Shown: positions 8,643 through 16,326 of the stretch, piece after piece
Layout: each line of letters starts with the position of its first letter
How positions within the stretch are numbered: position 1 is the stretch's first letter
DNA from: Novosphingobium sp. KA1
Lineage (GTDB): Bacteria; Pseudomonadota; Alphaproteobacteria; Sphingomonadales; Sphingomonadaceae
Direction: 5' to 3'
Assembly (NCBI RefSeq): GCF_017309955.1
Contig: NZ_CP021247.1
Span: 1,761,001-1,825,000 of the forward strand
DNA: 64,000 nucleotides
The notes under the pieces: generated by a model
Told to the model about the DNA's origin: nothing
The model's database searches: none
What the model saw: only the letters and a program-made list of their open reading frames with translations
Program-made: the position numbers and the translations under genes

Positions 8643-9767
8643 ATGAACCCGCATCCGCTGACACCCTTTGGCCTTCCCTCCGACAACGGCGGCAAGGACC
8701 TTGGTCTGTTCCTGCCGGTCGCCAACGGCGGCTGGATCCTGTCGAAGAACAAGCCGGAGCTGGACGGTTCCTACGCCTACAACCGCCAGTGCGCGCTGCT
8801 GGCCGAGCAGGCGGGCATGGACTTCATCATGTCGATGTCGAAGTTCCGCGGCTATGGCGGCGAGACCAGGCACTGGGATTCCTCGCTCGATCCGATCGTG
8901 CTGATGGCGGCGCTTTCCGAAGTGACGAAAAAGACCCGCATCGTCACCACCCTGCACACGCTGCTGCAGAACCCGGCGGTGGCGGCCAAGATGCTGGCGA
9001 CGCTGCAGCAGGTGAGCGGCGGCCGCGCGGGCCTGAACGTCGTGACCGGTTCCTACAAGGGCGAGTTCGCGCAGATGGGCGCCTGGCCCGAGAACGTGAA
9101 TCACGACCAGCGCTACGACCTCGCCTACGAATGGGTGCGCGCGGTGAAGGCGCTGTGGAGTGACGAATCCGTGACCATGCACGGCGATTACGTGACGCTG
9201 GATGACTGCGAATCCTGGCCCAAGCCGGAGAGCCGCCCGTTCCTCGTCTGCGCCGGATCCTCGGAGATCGGCATGCGCCTGACCTCCGAGGAAATGGACG
9301 CGATCTTCCTTTCCGGCGGCACCGGGGCCGAACTTGCGAAGAACAGCGACCGCGCCAAGACCATCGCCGCCGAATATGGCCGCAATATCCGCACCTATTC
9401 GATGATGACGCTGGTGATCGGCGAGAGCGACGATGCCGCGAAGGCCACCGCGCAGCACTATGCCGCGGGCCTCGACGAAGGCGCGCTGGCGGGCATGATG
9501 CGCGCTTACGGGTTCCTCGATGCCGAGATCGGCAAGGAGAACGACTTCACCCGCAAGGCGCGCTCCTCGTTCATGTCGGCCCAGATCGTCGGCAGCGCCA
9601 GGAGCGTGGCCGATCAGGTCGGCGACCTGCTGGAAGCCTCGGGCACCGACGGGCTGATGCTGATCTTCGACGATTACATCAAGAGCCTGCCGATCTTCGG
9701 CGCGGAGATCCTGCCGGCCCTGCGCGAACGCTTCCCGGACAAGGTTGCCGCCGCGGTGGAGGGCTGA
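8643..9767 (+). CDS. LLM-class flavin monooxygenase, RutA-like
   Basis: 374 aa. Bacterial-luciferase-like FMN-dependent monooxygenase. The pattern is that of the RutA pyrimidine oxygenase/SsuD group: LGLFLPVANGGWI at the N-terminus, MSMSKFRGYGGETRHWD, VSGGRAGLNVVTG, and a C-terminal LIFDDYIKSLPIFGAEILP. RutA opens the uracil ring between N3 and C4 using flavin-N5-oxide or peroxide chemistry. Start 8643 has GAGGA just upstream; 8628 is an alternative. The next gene, an isochorismatase-fold hydrolase, begins 4 bp after the stop, as rutB follows rutA. However rutC-F homologues are not present, so a related but different heterocycle or amide is possible. Confidence 0.82.
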   Translation: MNPHPLTPFGLPSDNGGKDLGLFLPVANGGWILSKNKPELDGSYAYNRQCALLAEQAGMDFIMSMSKFRGYGGETRHWDSSLDPIVLMAALSEVTKKTRIVTTLHTLLQNPAVAAKMLATLQQVSGGRAGLNVVTGSYKGEFAQMGAWPENVNHDQRYDLAYEWVRAVKALWSDESVTMHGDYVTLDDCESWPKPESRPFLVCAGSSEIGMRLTSEEMDAIFLSGGTGAELAKNSDRAKTIAAEYGRNIRTYSMMTLVIGESDDAAKATAQHYAAGLDEGALAGMMRAYGFLDAEIGKENDFTRKARSSFMSAQIVGSARSVADQVGDLLEASGTDGLMLIFDDYIKSLPIFGAEILPALRERFPDKVAAAVEG

Positions 9768-9771
9768 GCCG

Positions 9772-10440
9772 ATGCCGCTGCGCGCCGAGGATCTGCCGCA
9801 CGTCGATGCCGCCGCGCTGGCAGGCATGATCGATCCCGCGACGACCGCGCTGGTGGTGGTCGACATCCAGGTCGATTTTGCCGCGCCGCAGGGGCTGCTG
9901 GGGCGTTACGGGGTCGATCTCTCGCCCGCCGCAGCGGCGATCGACAAGTGCGAGAAGCTGGTGGCGGCGGCGCGCGGCGCCGGGGCCACGGTGGCGCTGA
10001 TGCGTGTCGTCACCAGCCCCGAAACCGACTCGCGCGCGCTCAAGACCCTGATGGTCCGGCGCGGGCAGCCGGGGGGCGAGGCCATCTGCCGTATCGCGGA
10101 CGGCGGCGCCGACTATTACCGCATCTTCCCCGAGGACGGCGATATCGAGATTGCCAAGCTGCTCTACGACAGCTTCCATGGTACCGATCTCGACGCCCAA
10201 TTGCGCGCGCGCGGGATCCGGACGCTGGTGATCTGCGGCCTCTCCACCGATTGCTGCGTGGACCAGACGGCGCGCTCTGCCTTCCATCACGATTACGACG
10301 TGTTCCTCGTCTCCGATGCCAGCGCTGCCTACGAGCCGGGGCTGCACGAAAGCGCGCTTTCGGCGATGGAGAAGAACTGCGTGCTGCTGACCACGACCGA
10401 TGCGGTCGTGCAGGCCTGGCCCAAGGGCGCAGACGCCTGA
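9772..10440 (+). CDS. Isochorismatase-fold amidohydrolase, RutB-like
   Basis: 222 aa. Triad residues: Asp31 in VVVDIQVDF, a candidate Lys in the DIEIAKLLYDSF segment, and a CC pair in LSTDCCVDQTARSA where one Cys is the nucleophile. RutB hydrolyses ureidoacrylate peracid to carbamate and aminoacrylate; other members are N-carbamoylsarcosine or biuret amidohydrolases. It starts 4 bp after the RutA-like gene and is therefore probably co-transcribed and functionally paired with it. Clearly different in sequence from the isochorismatase-fold gene at 5899. Exact substrate unknown. Confidence 0.85.
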   Translation: MPLRAEDLPHVDAAALAGMIDPATTALVVVDIQVDFAAPQGLLGRYGVDLSPAAAAIDKCEKLVAAARGAGATVALMRVVTSPETDSRALKTLMVRRGQPGGEAICRIADGGADYYRIFPEDGDIEIAKLLYDSFHGTDLDAQLRARGIRTLVICGLSTDCCVDQTARSAFHHDYDVFLVSDASAAYEPGLHESALSAMEKNCVLLTTTDAVVQAWPKGADA

Positions 10441-10473
10441 TCCGATAGTTCCCCCCAACAGGAGTTGCCGCCC

Positions 10474-11724
10474 ATGACCGTGACCACTCCCCCGCGCGGA
10501 TCGAAAGGCGGCGTGCTGTTCGCCTGCACGCTGGGCAATTCGGTGAGCGTGACGCCCGCCGTCCATGCCGTCTTCGGGCTGTTCCTGGTGCCGCTGACCG
10601 AGGCATTCGGCTGGAGCCGCGCCAGCGTTTCGGGGGTGCTGGGCATTCTCGCGCTGGTCGGCGCGGTGACTTATCCGCTGATCGGCCGCTATGTCGACAA
10701 GGCCGGGGCGCGAAAGACGCTGCTGGCCGGCATCTTCGGCCTTGCGCTCTCGATCGCGGCGCTGGCGCTCAACAGCGGCAGTCTGGTGCAGTTCTATGCG
10801 ACCTTCACCGTGCTGGCGGTGTTCGGGGCGATGGCGGGCACGCCGATCTTCCAGAAAGTGATCGCCGACTGGTTCGACGAGAATCGCGGCACGGCGCTGG
10901 GCATCAGTGCCGGGGGCGGCTGCGGCATCGGCTCGGTGGTGCTGCCGGTGCTGGCCGCCGTGCTGGTGCAGACCTGGGGCTGGCGTGCGGGCTATCTGGG
11001 CATCAGCGGCTTCATGCTGGTGATCGCGCTGCCGCTGCTGGTCCTTTTGCTGCGCGACCGTGCCTCCGTTGCGGGCGGGGAAGCGGCGGCCGAGCGCGAG
11101 GGTATGACTTTGGGCGAAGCGGCGCAGACGCCGATGTTCTGGCTGGTCCTGATCGCGCTGGCGGCAGGCGCGGGCGGGACGACGGCGGTGTTCAGCCATG
11201 TCGTGCCGATCCTCTCCGACCGGGGCTTTTCGGTGACGACCGGCACCGCGGTGGTCAGTGTCTTTGCACTTGTCACTTCCGGATGGCAGATCGCCACGGG
11301 CCGTATCATGGACACGATCCAGACCCCGCGCGTGGCGGTGCCGATGTACCTGATGGCAGTGGCCGGCCTCGTGCTGCTGGAAACCGCGCAGGGCACGCCG
11401 CTGCTGCTTGTCGGCGGGGCGCTGCTCGGCATCGGGCTTGGCGGCCAGTTCGGCGCGCTGCCCTATTTCATCGCCCGCTACTTCGGCACGCGGCATTTCG
11501 GATCGGTGATCGGCGCCATGTATTCGGCGGTGATTGCCGCGCAGGGAACGACGCCGATCCTGCTGGACCTGGTGTTCGACGCGCGCCACTCCTATCGCCC
11601 GGCGCTGGTCGGCGTTGGTGCCGCGCTTCTTGCCGGTGCGCTGCTGCTCATGCTGCTGCCACGCTATGGCCGCGAGGCGGAGGGCGCCGATGACAACCGG
11701 CCGCGCTTCGCCGCCGGTCACTGA
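10474..11724 (+). CDS. MFS transporter, OFA-like/monocarboxylate-type
   Basis: 416 aa, about 12 hydrophobic segments. Start 10474 has GGAG 9 nt upstream. The cytoplasmic loop between helices 2 and 3 reads GRYVDKAGARKTLL, the usual MFS signature position, and the central loop RDRASVAGGEAAAEREGMTLGEA separates the two halves. The N-terminal part (FGLFLVPLTEAFGWSRASVSGVLG) resembles OFA/monocarboxylate-type importers found in catabolic operons. The likely role is uptake of the compound degraded by the flanking enzymes. Its 3' end is close to or overlaps the next gene depending on the start of that gene. Confidence 0.85.
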   Translation: MTVTTPPRGSKGGVLFACTLGNSVSVTPAVHAVFGLFLVPLTEAFGWSRASVSGVLGILALVGAVTYPLIGRYVDKAGARKTLLAGIFGLALSIAALALNSGSLVQFYATFTVLAVFGAMAGTPIFQKVIADWFDENRGTALGISAGGGCGIGSVVLPVLAAVLVQTWGWRAGYLGISGFMLVIALPLLVLLLRDRASVAGGEAAAEREGMTLGEAAQTPMFWLVLIALAAGAGGTTAVFSHVVPILSDRGFSVTTGTAVVSVFALVTSGWQIATGRIMDTIQTPRVAVPMYLMAVAGLVLLETAQGTPLLLVGGALLGIGLGGQFGALPYFIARYFGTRHFGSVIGAMYSAVIAAQGTTPILLDLVFDARHSYRPALVGVGAALLAGALLLMLLPRYGREAEGADDNRPRFAAGH

Positions 11725-11746
11725 CGATTTCCCACGGAGCCCGACT

Positions 11747-13141
11747 TTGGCCGATATGCCCGATCCCGTCCCGACTTTCGCCGATCCCGCGAAAGCTCCC
11801 TACGCCGTCAGCGAGGAAGAACGCGCCGCCATCGCCGCGGCCATCGACAGCGACGAACTGGTCGAACTGGCGCTGACGCTGGGCAACATCCCCAGCCGCT
11901 CGCGCGAGGAACTGGCGGCGGCGGAGTTCGTCCACGACTGGATGGACAAGGAAGGCTTCAAGCCGCGCAAGGTCGGCGCCACGCCCGAGCGGCCCAACGT
12001 GATCGGCGAATATGGCGGGACCGGACGCGGTGCGAACCTGCTGTTCACCGCGCATCTCGACACCGAAAGCCCCAGTGGCATGCGCGAGCATGACAGGTTC
12101 CGTTATCGCGAGTCCACGCTGGCCGATCCCGAATGGACCCAGTGCTGGCTGGACGAGGAAGGCCGCCTGCGCGGCTATCCGATCAGCAACGATCGCGGGC
12201 CGATGTCGTGCTTCCTGATCGCCGCCAAGGCGCTGCGCAAGGCGGGCATCGGGCTTTCCGGCAAGTGCTGGCTCACCGCCTGCCCCGGCGAGATCGGCCC
12301 CGAACCGATCGAGGAATTTTCCGGCATCGGCTGGAACGGCAAGGACATCGGCGCGCATTACCTGTTCCACCACGGCGGCGTCGCGCCCGATTACGCGATC
12401 GCGGCCGAGGGCACCGACTTCGGCCTGACCTGGCAGGGCTGCGGTTATGCGCTCTACCGGGTGCGGATCTTCGGGCAGGGGGTGTTCTCGCCCATTCTCG
12501 ATGCTCCCGCCGATCCGCTGCGTCACCCCAATCCGATCTACCGGCTCGGCGCGGTGATCGACGCGCTCCACGCCTGGGGGCAGAAGTTCGAGCGCGATTC
12601 GGTCATGGAGACCGCCAGCGGCGCGATCCATCCCAAGGTCCAGATCGCCTCGGTGCGCGGCGGCATGCCGATCGATTTCGGCGCGGGGACCGAAGTCTGC
12701 GCGCTCTACATCGACGTCTCGCTGAACCCGCGCCAGAAGGCGGCGGACGCGTACCACGGCATCATGGAAGCCATGCGCGGGGTGGATGTGGAAGGCTTCG
12801 ACGTGGAGCCGGTGGTCGTGCGCCACGGTTTCGAGGCGCGGCCTTCCGAAGTCGCCCCGCTGGTCGGCGCGGTCGATGCCGCCACCCGGCTGGCGCGCGG
12901 CGCGGCGGTGGAGCCGGCGCACCCGGTCTATTCCAGCATGTGGCGCGATCACAACGTGTTCAACATGCACCGCGTGCCTGCCATCACCACCGGCATGCCG
13001 CGCTGGCGGCCGACGGGGGCCGACATGGCCTCCAGCGCGCTGGTCTACGCCCTGACGATGCTTGCCGTCTGCGGCCGGGGCGAGGCATCTGCCGAACAGG
13101 TGGGAACCAGTGTCTACGGCAACGAGACGCCTTTTGACTAG
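11747..13141 (+). CDS. M20-family metallo-amidohydrolase
   Basis: About 464 aa. Start is uncertain: TTG at 11747 has GGAG 7 nt upstream; ATG at 11690 would overlap the MFS gene by 35 bp; ATG at 11756 lacks a spaced ribosome site. M20 metal and catalytic residues are visible: His and Asp in LLFTAHLDTES, the bridging Asp in ISNDRGPMS, the Glu in CPGEIGPEP, and AAEGTDFGL. The family includes N-carbamoyl-amino-acid hydrolases, acetylornithine deacetylase and dipeptidases. With the RutA/RutB-like pair and the amidase fusion, an amide or ureido cleaving role is inferred. Its TAG stop is the first three bases of the palindromic element at 13139. Confidence 0.82.
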   Translation: MADMPDPVPTFADPAKAPYAVSEEERAAIAAAIDSDELVELALTLGNIPSRSREELAAAEFVHDWMDKEGFKPRKVGATPERPNVIGEYGGTGRGANLLFTAHLDTESPSGMREHDRFRYRESTLADPEWTQCWLDEEGRLRGYPISNDRGPMSCFLIAAKALRKAGIGLSGKCWLTACPGEIGPEPIEEFSGIGWNGKDIGAHYLFHHGGVAPDYAIAAEGTDFGLTWQGCGYALYRVRIFGQGVFSPILDAPADPLRHPNPIYRLGAVIDALHAWGQKFERDSVMETASGAIHPKVQIASVRGGMPIDFGAGTEVCALYIDVSLNPRQKAADAYHGIMEAMRGVDVEGFDVEPVVVRHGFEARPSEVAPLVGAVDAATRLARGAAVEPAHPVYSSMWRDHNVFNMHRVPAITTGMPRWRPTGADMASSALVYALTMLAVCGRGEASAEQVGTSVYGNETPFD

Positions 13142-13406
13142 GCTCAGGACCCATAAATCCTGCCTGCGAGGTTTGAATCAAAATGCCTCAGGGCGAGGAA
13201 GGAAGGCGTAGGAATATGTCCATATTTCAAGGCTTCCTGACGCTGCGCTGGGGCATTTTGATCAAATCCCTACGGGACACCGGAATGGCTTCCATTTCGA
13301 ACCAAAGCCGCTTTGGACGGGCAACCAGCCCGCCCGGCAGCCGCTTTGGCCCGATATGTTCGCCATTCCGGTGCCTCGCAGGCATGATTTATGGGTCCTG
13401 AGCCTA
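13139..13406 (+). repeat. Palindromic element 1, anchored at a stop codon
   Basis: 268 bp. Outer arms 13139-13171 and 13374-13406 are 33 nt each and complementary with one mismatch; the outer 20 nt (TAGGCTCAGGACCCATAAAT) pair perfectly. Inside is a core of about 100 bp (GGTTTGA, CAAAATG, GGAATATGTC, ATATTTCAAG, GCGCTGGG) shared with element 2. A further segment of about 105 bp, absent from element 2, is itself a hairpin with 12-nt arms (CACCGGAATGGC at 13278-13289, its complement at 13362-13373). The first three bases, TAG, are the stop codon of the M20 gene. It separates that gene from the AraC-amidase gene. Confidence 0.85.
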
Positions 13407-13530
13407 AGATATACGACACCCTTGCCGAGTGGCCGGAGGCTCGATAGACCTCCCGCCCATAAGGTCGCCAACTATCGAACTGGACGCCCATCAGGGAAGG
13501 GTGCCACCGATCTGTCAGGGTGGTTCTCGC

Positions 13531-15873
13531 TTGCGCATAACGACGAATGTCTACCCCAAGGAGCAACGCCGCGACGCCTGGCGCTTCGCGCTCAAGCGCC
13601 TGTCGCTCACGCTCGACGAGGCGGATGAGGCGACGCTCTATGGCGAGCTGATCCATTTCCGCTCCAGCACCCATATCGACTTCATCCGCGTCACCGGCAC
13701 TGCCCAGTCGTGGACCATCGACTTCCGCGACCAGCCGACCACCTACTGGGTGGCGATGATCCTCGACGGCAGCGCCACGATGCGTGATTCCGAGCAGGAA
13801 CTGCGCCTTGCGGACGGCGACATGATCTGCGGGCGCGGCGATTCCCCGGTCCACCTCGCCTTCGCGGGCGACAACCGCAGCCTGATCGTGCAGGTGCCGC
13901 ACAGCGAACTGAGCCAGCGGTTGAAGACCCCGATCAGCGGCGCCCCGCGCAAGATCGCCACCGATACCGGCACCGCGCGTATTTTCGCGGGCATGTTGCG
14001 CTCGCTGGCCGACACGATCACCGACATCACCACCGACCAGGCCCGCCCGGTCGAACTGGCCTTCCCCGAATTCCTCGTCACCAGCCTGCTCGACAATGCC
14101 CCCGCCAAGGCCCTCGGCGGGGCGGCGGGCATGCGCGCGGCGCTGCTGGAGCGCATCTTCCAGACCATCGAGATCCGCCTGTCCGACCCCGACCTCAATT
14201 ACCAGCAGGTCGCCGCCGAGCACGGCATCTCGCCCCGCTATCTCCAGAAGCTGTTCGAATCGATCGACGACAGCTTCGGCCACTATGTGAAAGTGCGCCG
14301 CCTCGAACGCTGCCGGCTCGACCTGCGCAGCCCGCTCCACGTGCAGAAGTCGATTTCCGACATCCTGTTCGAATGGGGCTTCAACGACAGCGCCTCGTTC
14401 AGCCGCGCCTTCCGCGAGCAGTACGGCATTTCTCCGCGCGAATACCGCAAGGCGCCGCCGCAGGAGCAGGCGGCGGTCGAACTGCTGCGCCGGGGGCGCC
14501 CCGCCCGCAAGGAGCGCGCCAGGGCCGAAGAGGCGGCCGAGGTCGAGGAAGTGCTCGACGAGCAGCTGGACGAGCAGGCGGCCGACGATGCGCCGCAAGT
14601 GCCCGCCTACATGGGCGATACCGGCACCTCGCGCCATCACCACCTGCCCGCCACGCCCGAGACGATCCACTGGGGCTATCTCAGCAAGGACCTGAAACCG
14701 GCGCTGCGCGTGCGTTCGGGCGATTTCGTGACGATCGAGGCGCTGACCCACCACGCCAACGACGATCCCGAGCGCATGGTCGAAGGCGATGCCGGGGTGG
14801 AGAGCGTCTACCACTGGGACCACGGCGGCAAGACGGTCGAGCGGCGCGGCGCCGGGCCGATGGACGCCAGCGCCTTCGGGCGCGGGCCGGGCGAGGGGTT
14901 CGGCGTGCACATCTGCACCGGGCCGATCCACATCGAAGGCGCCATGCCGGGCGACCTCGTCGAAGTGCGTATCCTCGACCTCAAGCCCCGCCCCAGCGGC
15001 AACCCCCGTTTTGCCGGCAAGAGCTTCGGTTCCAACGCGGCGACCTACTGGGGCTTCCACTACAACGACCTGCTGACCGAGCCGAAGAACCGCGAGGTCG
15101 TGACGATCTACGAGGTCGAAGCGGCGGGCGGGCGGTTGCCCAAGGCCCACGCGGTCTATTCCTACCGCTGGACGCCGCAGGTCGATCCCTCGGGCGTGAC
15201 CCACGCGCGTTACGACTATCCGGGCGTGCCGGTGAACCCGGAAAGCATCGAGCGCAATTACGACATCCTGCAGAACGTCGAGATCCCGATCCGCCCGCAC
15301 TTCGGGGTGATCGCGGTGGCGCCCAGCCATAACGGGCTGGTCGATTCGGTGCCGCCTGCCAGTTTCGGGGGCAATCTCGACAACTGGCGCACCGGCCCCG
15401 GCGCGCGGGTGTTCCTGCCGGTGCAGGTGCCCGGCGCGCTGCTCTCGCTGGGTGACCCCCATGCCTCGCAGGGCGACAGCGAGCTATGCGGCACCGCCAT
15501 CGAATGTTCGATGACCGGGCTGATCCAGATCGTTCACCACAAGGGGGCGGGCGTGATGGAGCAGTTGAAGGACGTCGATTACCCGCTGATCGAGACCGAG
15601 ACCGAGTGGGTGATCATGGGCTTCTCGCACCCCGATTACCTCAAGGAACTCGGGCCGGACGCGCAGAGCGAGGTCTACAAGCAAAGCTCGATCGACGGCG
15701 CCATGCGCGATGCCTTCCGCAAGGCGCGGCGGTTCCTGATGACCGCCAAGCAACTGACCGAGGACGAGGCGATCTCGCTGCTTTCGGTCGGGGTGGACTT
15801 CGGCGTATCGCAGATCGTCAACGGCAACTACGGTGTCCACGCGGTGATCCGCAAGGCGCTGTTCACCAGCTGA
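13531..15873 (+). CDS. AraC-type regulator fused to acetamidase/formamidase domain
   Basis: About 780 aa in one uninterrupted frame. The N-terminal 1-200 resembles the AraC_binding_2 (cupin-like) sensor; two HTH units follow (YQQVAAEHGISPRYLQKLFES, cut here to key residues, and the AraC signature ending FSRAFREQYGISPREYRK) near 230-310. An acidic/Ala-rich linker of about 70 residues leads to a full FmdA/AmdA domain (about 375-780) with HWGYLSKDLKPALRVRSGD, DPHASQGDSELCGTAIE and a normal C-terminus. Acetamidase/formamidase hydrolyses short amides to ammonia and acid. Start is uncertain: TTG at 13531 has AGGGTGG upstream; GTG at 13429 would add 34 poorly protein-like residues. A regulator that carries its own catabolic enzyme is unusual. 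Confidence 0.85.
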   Translation: MRITTNVYPKEQRRDAWRFALKRLSLTLDEADEATLYGELIHFRSSTHIDFIRVTGTAQSWTIDFRDQPTTYWVAMILDGSATMRDSEQELRLADGDMICGRGDSPVHLAFAGDNRSLIVQVPHSELSQRLKTPISGAPRKIATDTGTARIFAGMLRSLADTITDITTDQARPVELAFPEFLVTSLLDNAPAKALGGAAGMRAALLERIFQTIEIRLSDPDLNYQQVAAEHGISPRYLQKLFESIDDSFGHYVKVRRLERCRLDLRSPLHVQKSISDILFEWGFNDSASFSRAFREQYGISPREYRKAPPQEQAAVELLRRGRPARKERARAEEAAEVEEVLDEQLDEQAADDAPQVPAYMGDTGTSRHHHLPATPETIHWGYLSKDLKPALRVRSGDFVTIEALTHHANDDPERMVEGDAGVESVYHWDHGGKTVERRGAGPMDASAFGRGPGEGFGVHICTGPIHIEGAMPGDLVEVRILDLKPRPSGNPRFAGKSFGSNAATYWGFHYNDLLTEPKNREVVTIYEVEAAGGRLPKAHAVYSYRWTPQVDPSGVTHARYDYPGVPVNPESIERNYDILQNVEIPIRPHFGVIAVAPSHNGLVDSVPPASFGGNLDNWRTGPGARVFLPVQVPGALLSLGDPHASQGDSELCGTAIECSMTGLIQIVHHKGAGVMEQLKDVDYPLIETETEWVIMGFSHPDYLKELGPDAQSEVYKQSSIDGAMRDAFRKARRFLMTAKQLTEDEAISLLSVGVDFGVSQIVNGNYGVHAVIRKALFTS

Positions 15874-15920
15874 ACGGCGCCCGGCGAGGCAAAGGACGAT
15901 CGCGTCACCGGGCGGCGCGA

Positions 15921-16322
15921 TCAGTCGGCGTCGTCTTCCAGCGCGTGCATGGCCTCGTCCGAGAGGCCGAAGTGGTGGCCGACCTCGTGCACCACCACAT
16001 GGGTCACGAGGTCTTCCAGCGTCACGTCGGTCTCGCACCATTCGGCCAGCAGGGGCTGGCGGTAGAGGGTGATGCGCGGGCGGAATTCGCCCGAGGACCA
16101 GACCGATTCCTCGTCCATCGGACGCCCGTGGTAGAGCCCGGTCAGGCCCCAGGCATCGTCGATGCCCAGGGCCTGCAGGGTCTCCTCGTCGGCGAACTCC
16201 TCGACGTGGACGGTGATCCCGTCGAGGTGCTGCGCAAAGGGTTCGGGAATCCGCGCGAAGGCGGCATGGGCGAGGGCCTCGAACACGGCCGGGCCGGGGG
16301 CATTGCCGAAGCGCTGGATCAC
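15921..16322 (-). CDS. Zincin-like metallopeptidase (DUF1025-type)
   Basis: 133 aa from a GTG start at 16322, selected because AGGAG (the end of the upstream gene) lies 7 nt before it; an ATG at 16343 would overlap the upstream gene by 17 bp. Family hallmarks: FGNAPGPAVFEALAH, LTGLYHGRP, RPRITLYRQPLL and the metal-binding helix HVVVHEVGHHFGLSDEAM with an HExxH motif and a downstream Asp. These small cytoplasmic proteins are called metallopeptidase family proteins; substrates are unknown. It is separated by only 4 bp from the M1 peptidase gene and is probably co-transcribed with it. Confidence 0.85.
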   Translation of the reverse strand: MIQRFGNAPGPAVFEALAHAAFARIPEPFAQHLDGITVHVEEFADEETLQALGIDDAWGLTGLYHGRPMDEESVWSSGEFRPRITLYRQPLLAEWCETDVTLEDLVTHVVVHEVGHHFGLSDEAMHALEDDAD

Positions 16323-16326
16323 GCGG

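Noticed and set aside
9679-11721. Minus-strand open frame of about 680 codons
   Set aside because: Antisense to the RutB-like and MFS genes; low-complexity His/Gln/Arg protein.
13139-13406. Insertion sequence or MITE
   Set aside because: No transposase and no conserved terminal repeats between the two copies; arms covary instead, and no target-site duplication is visible.
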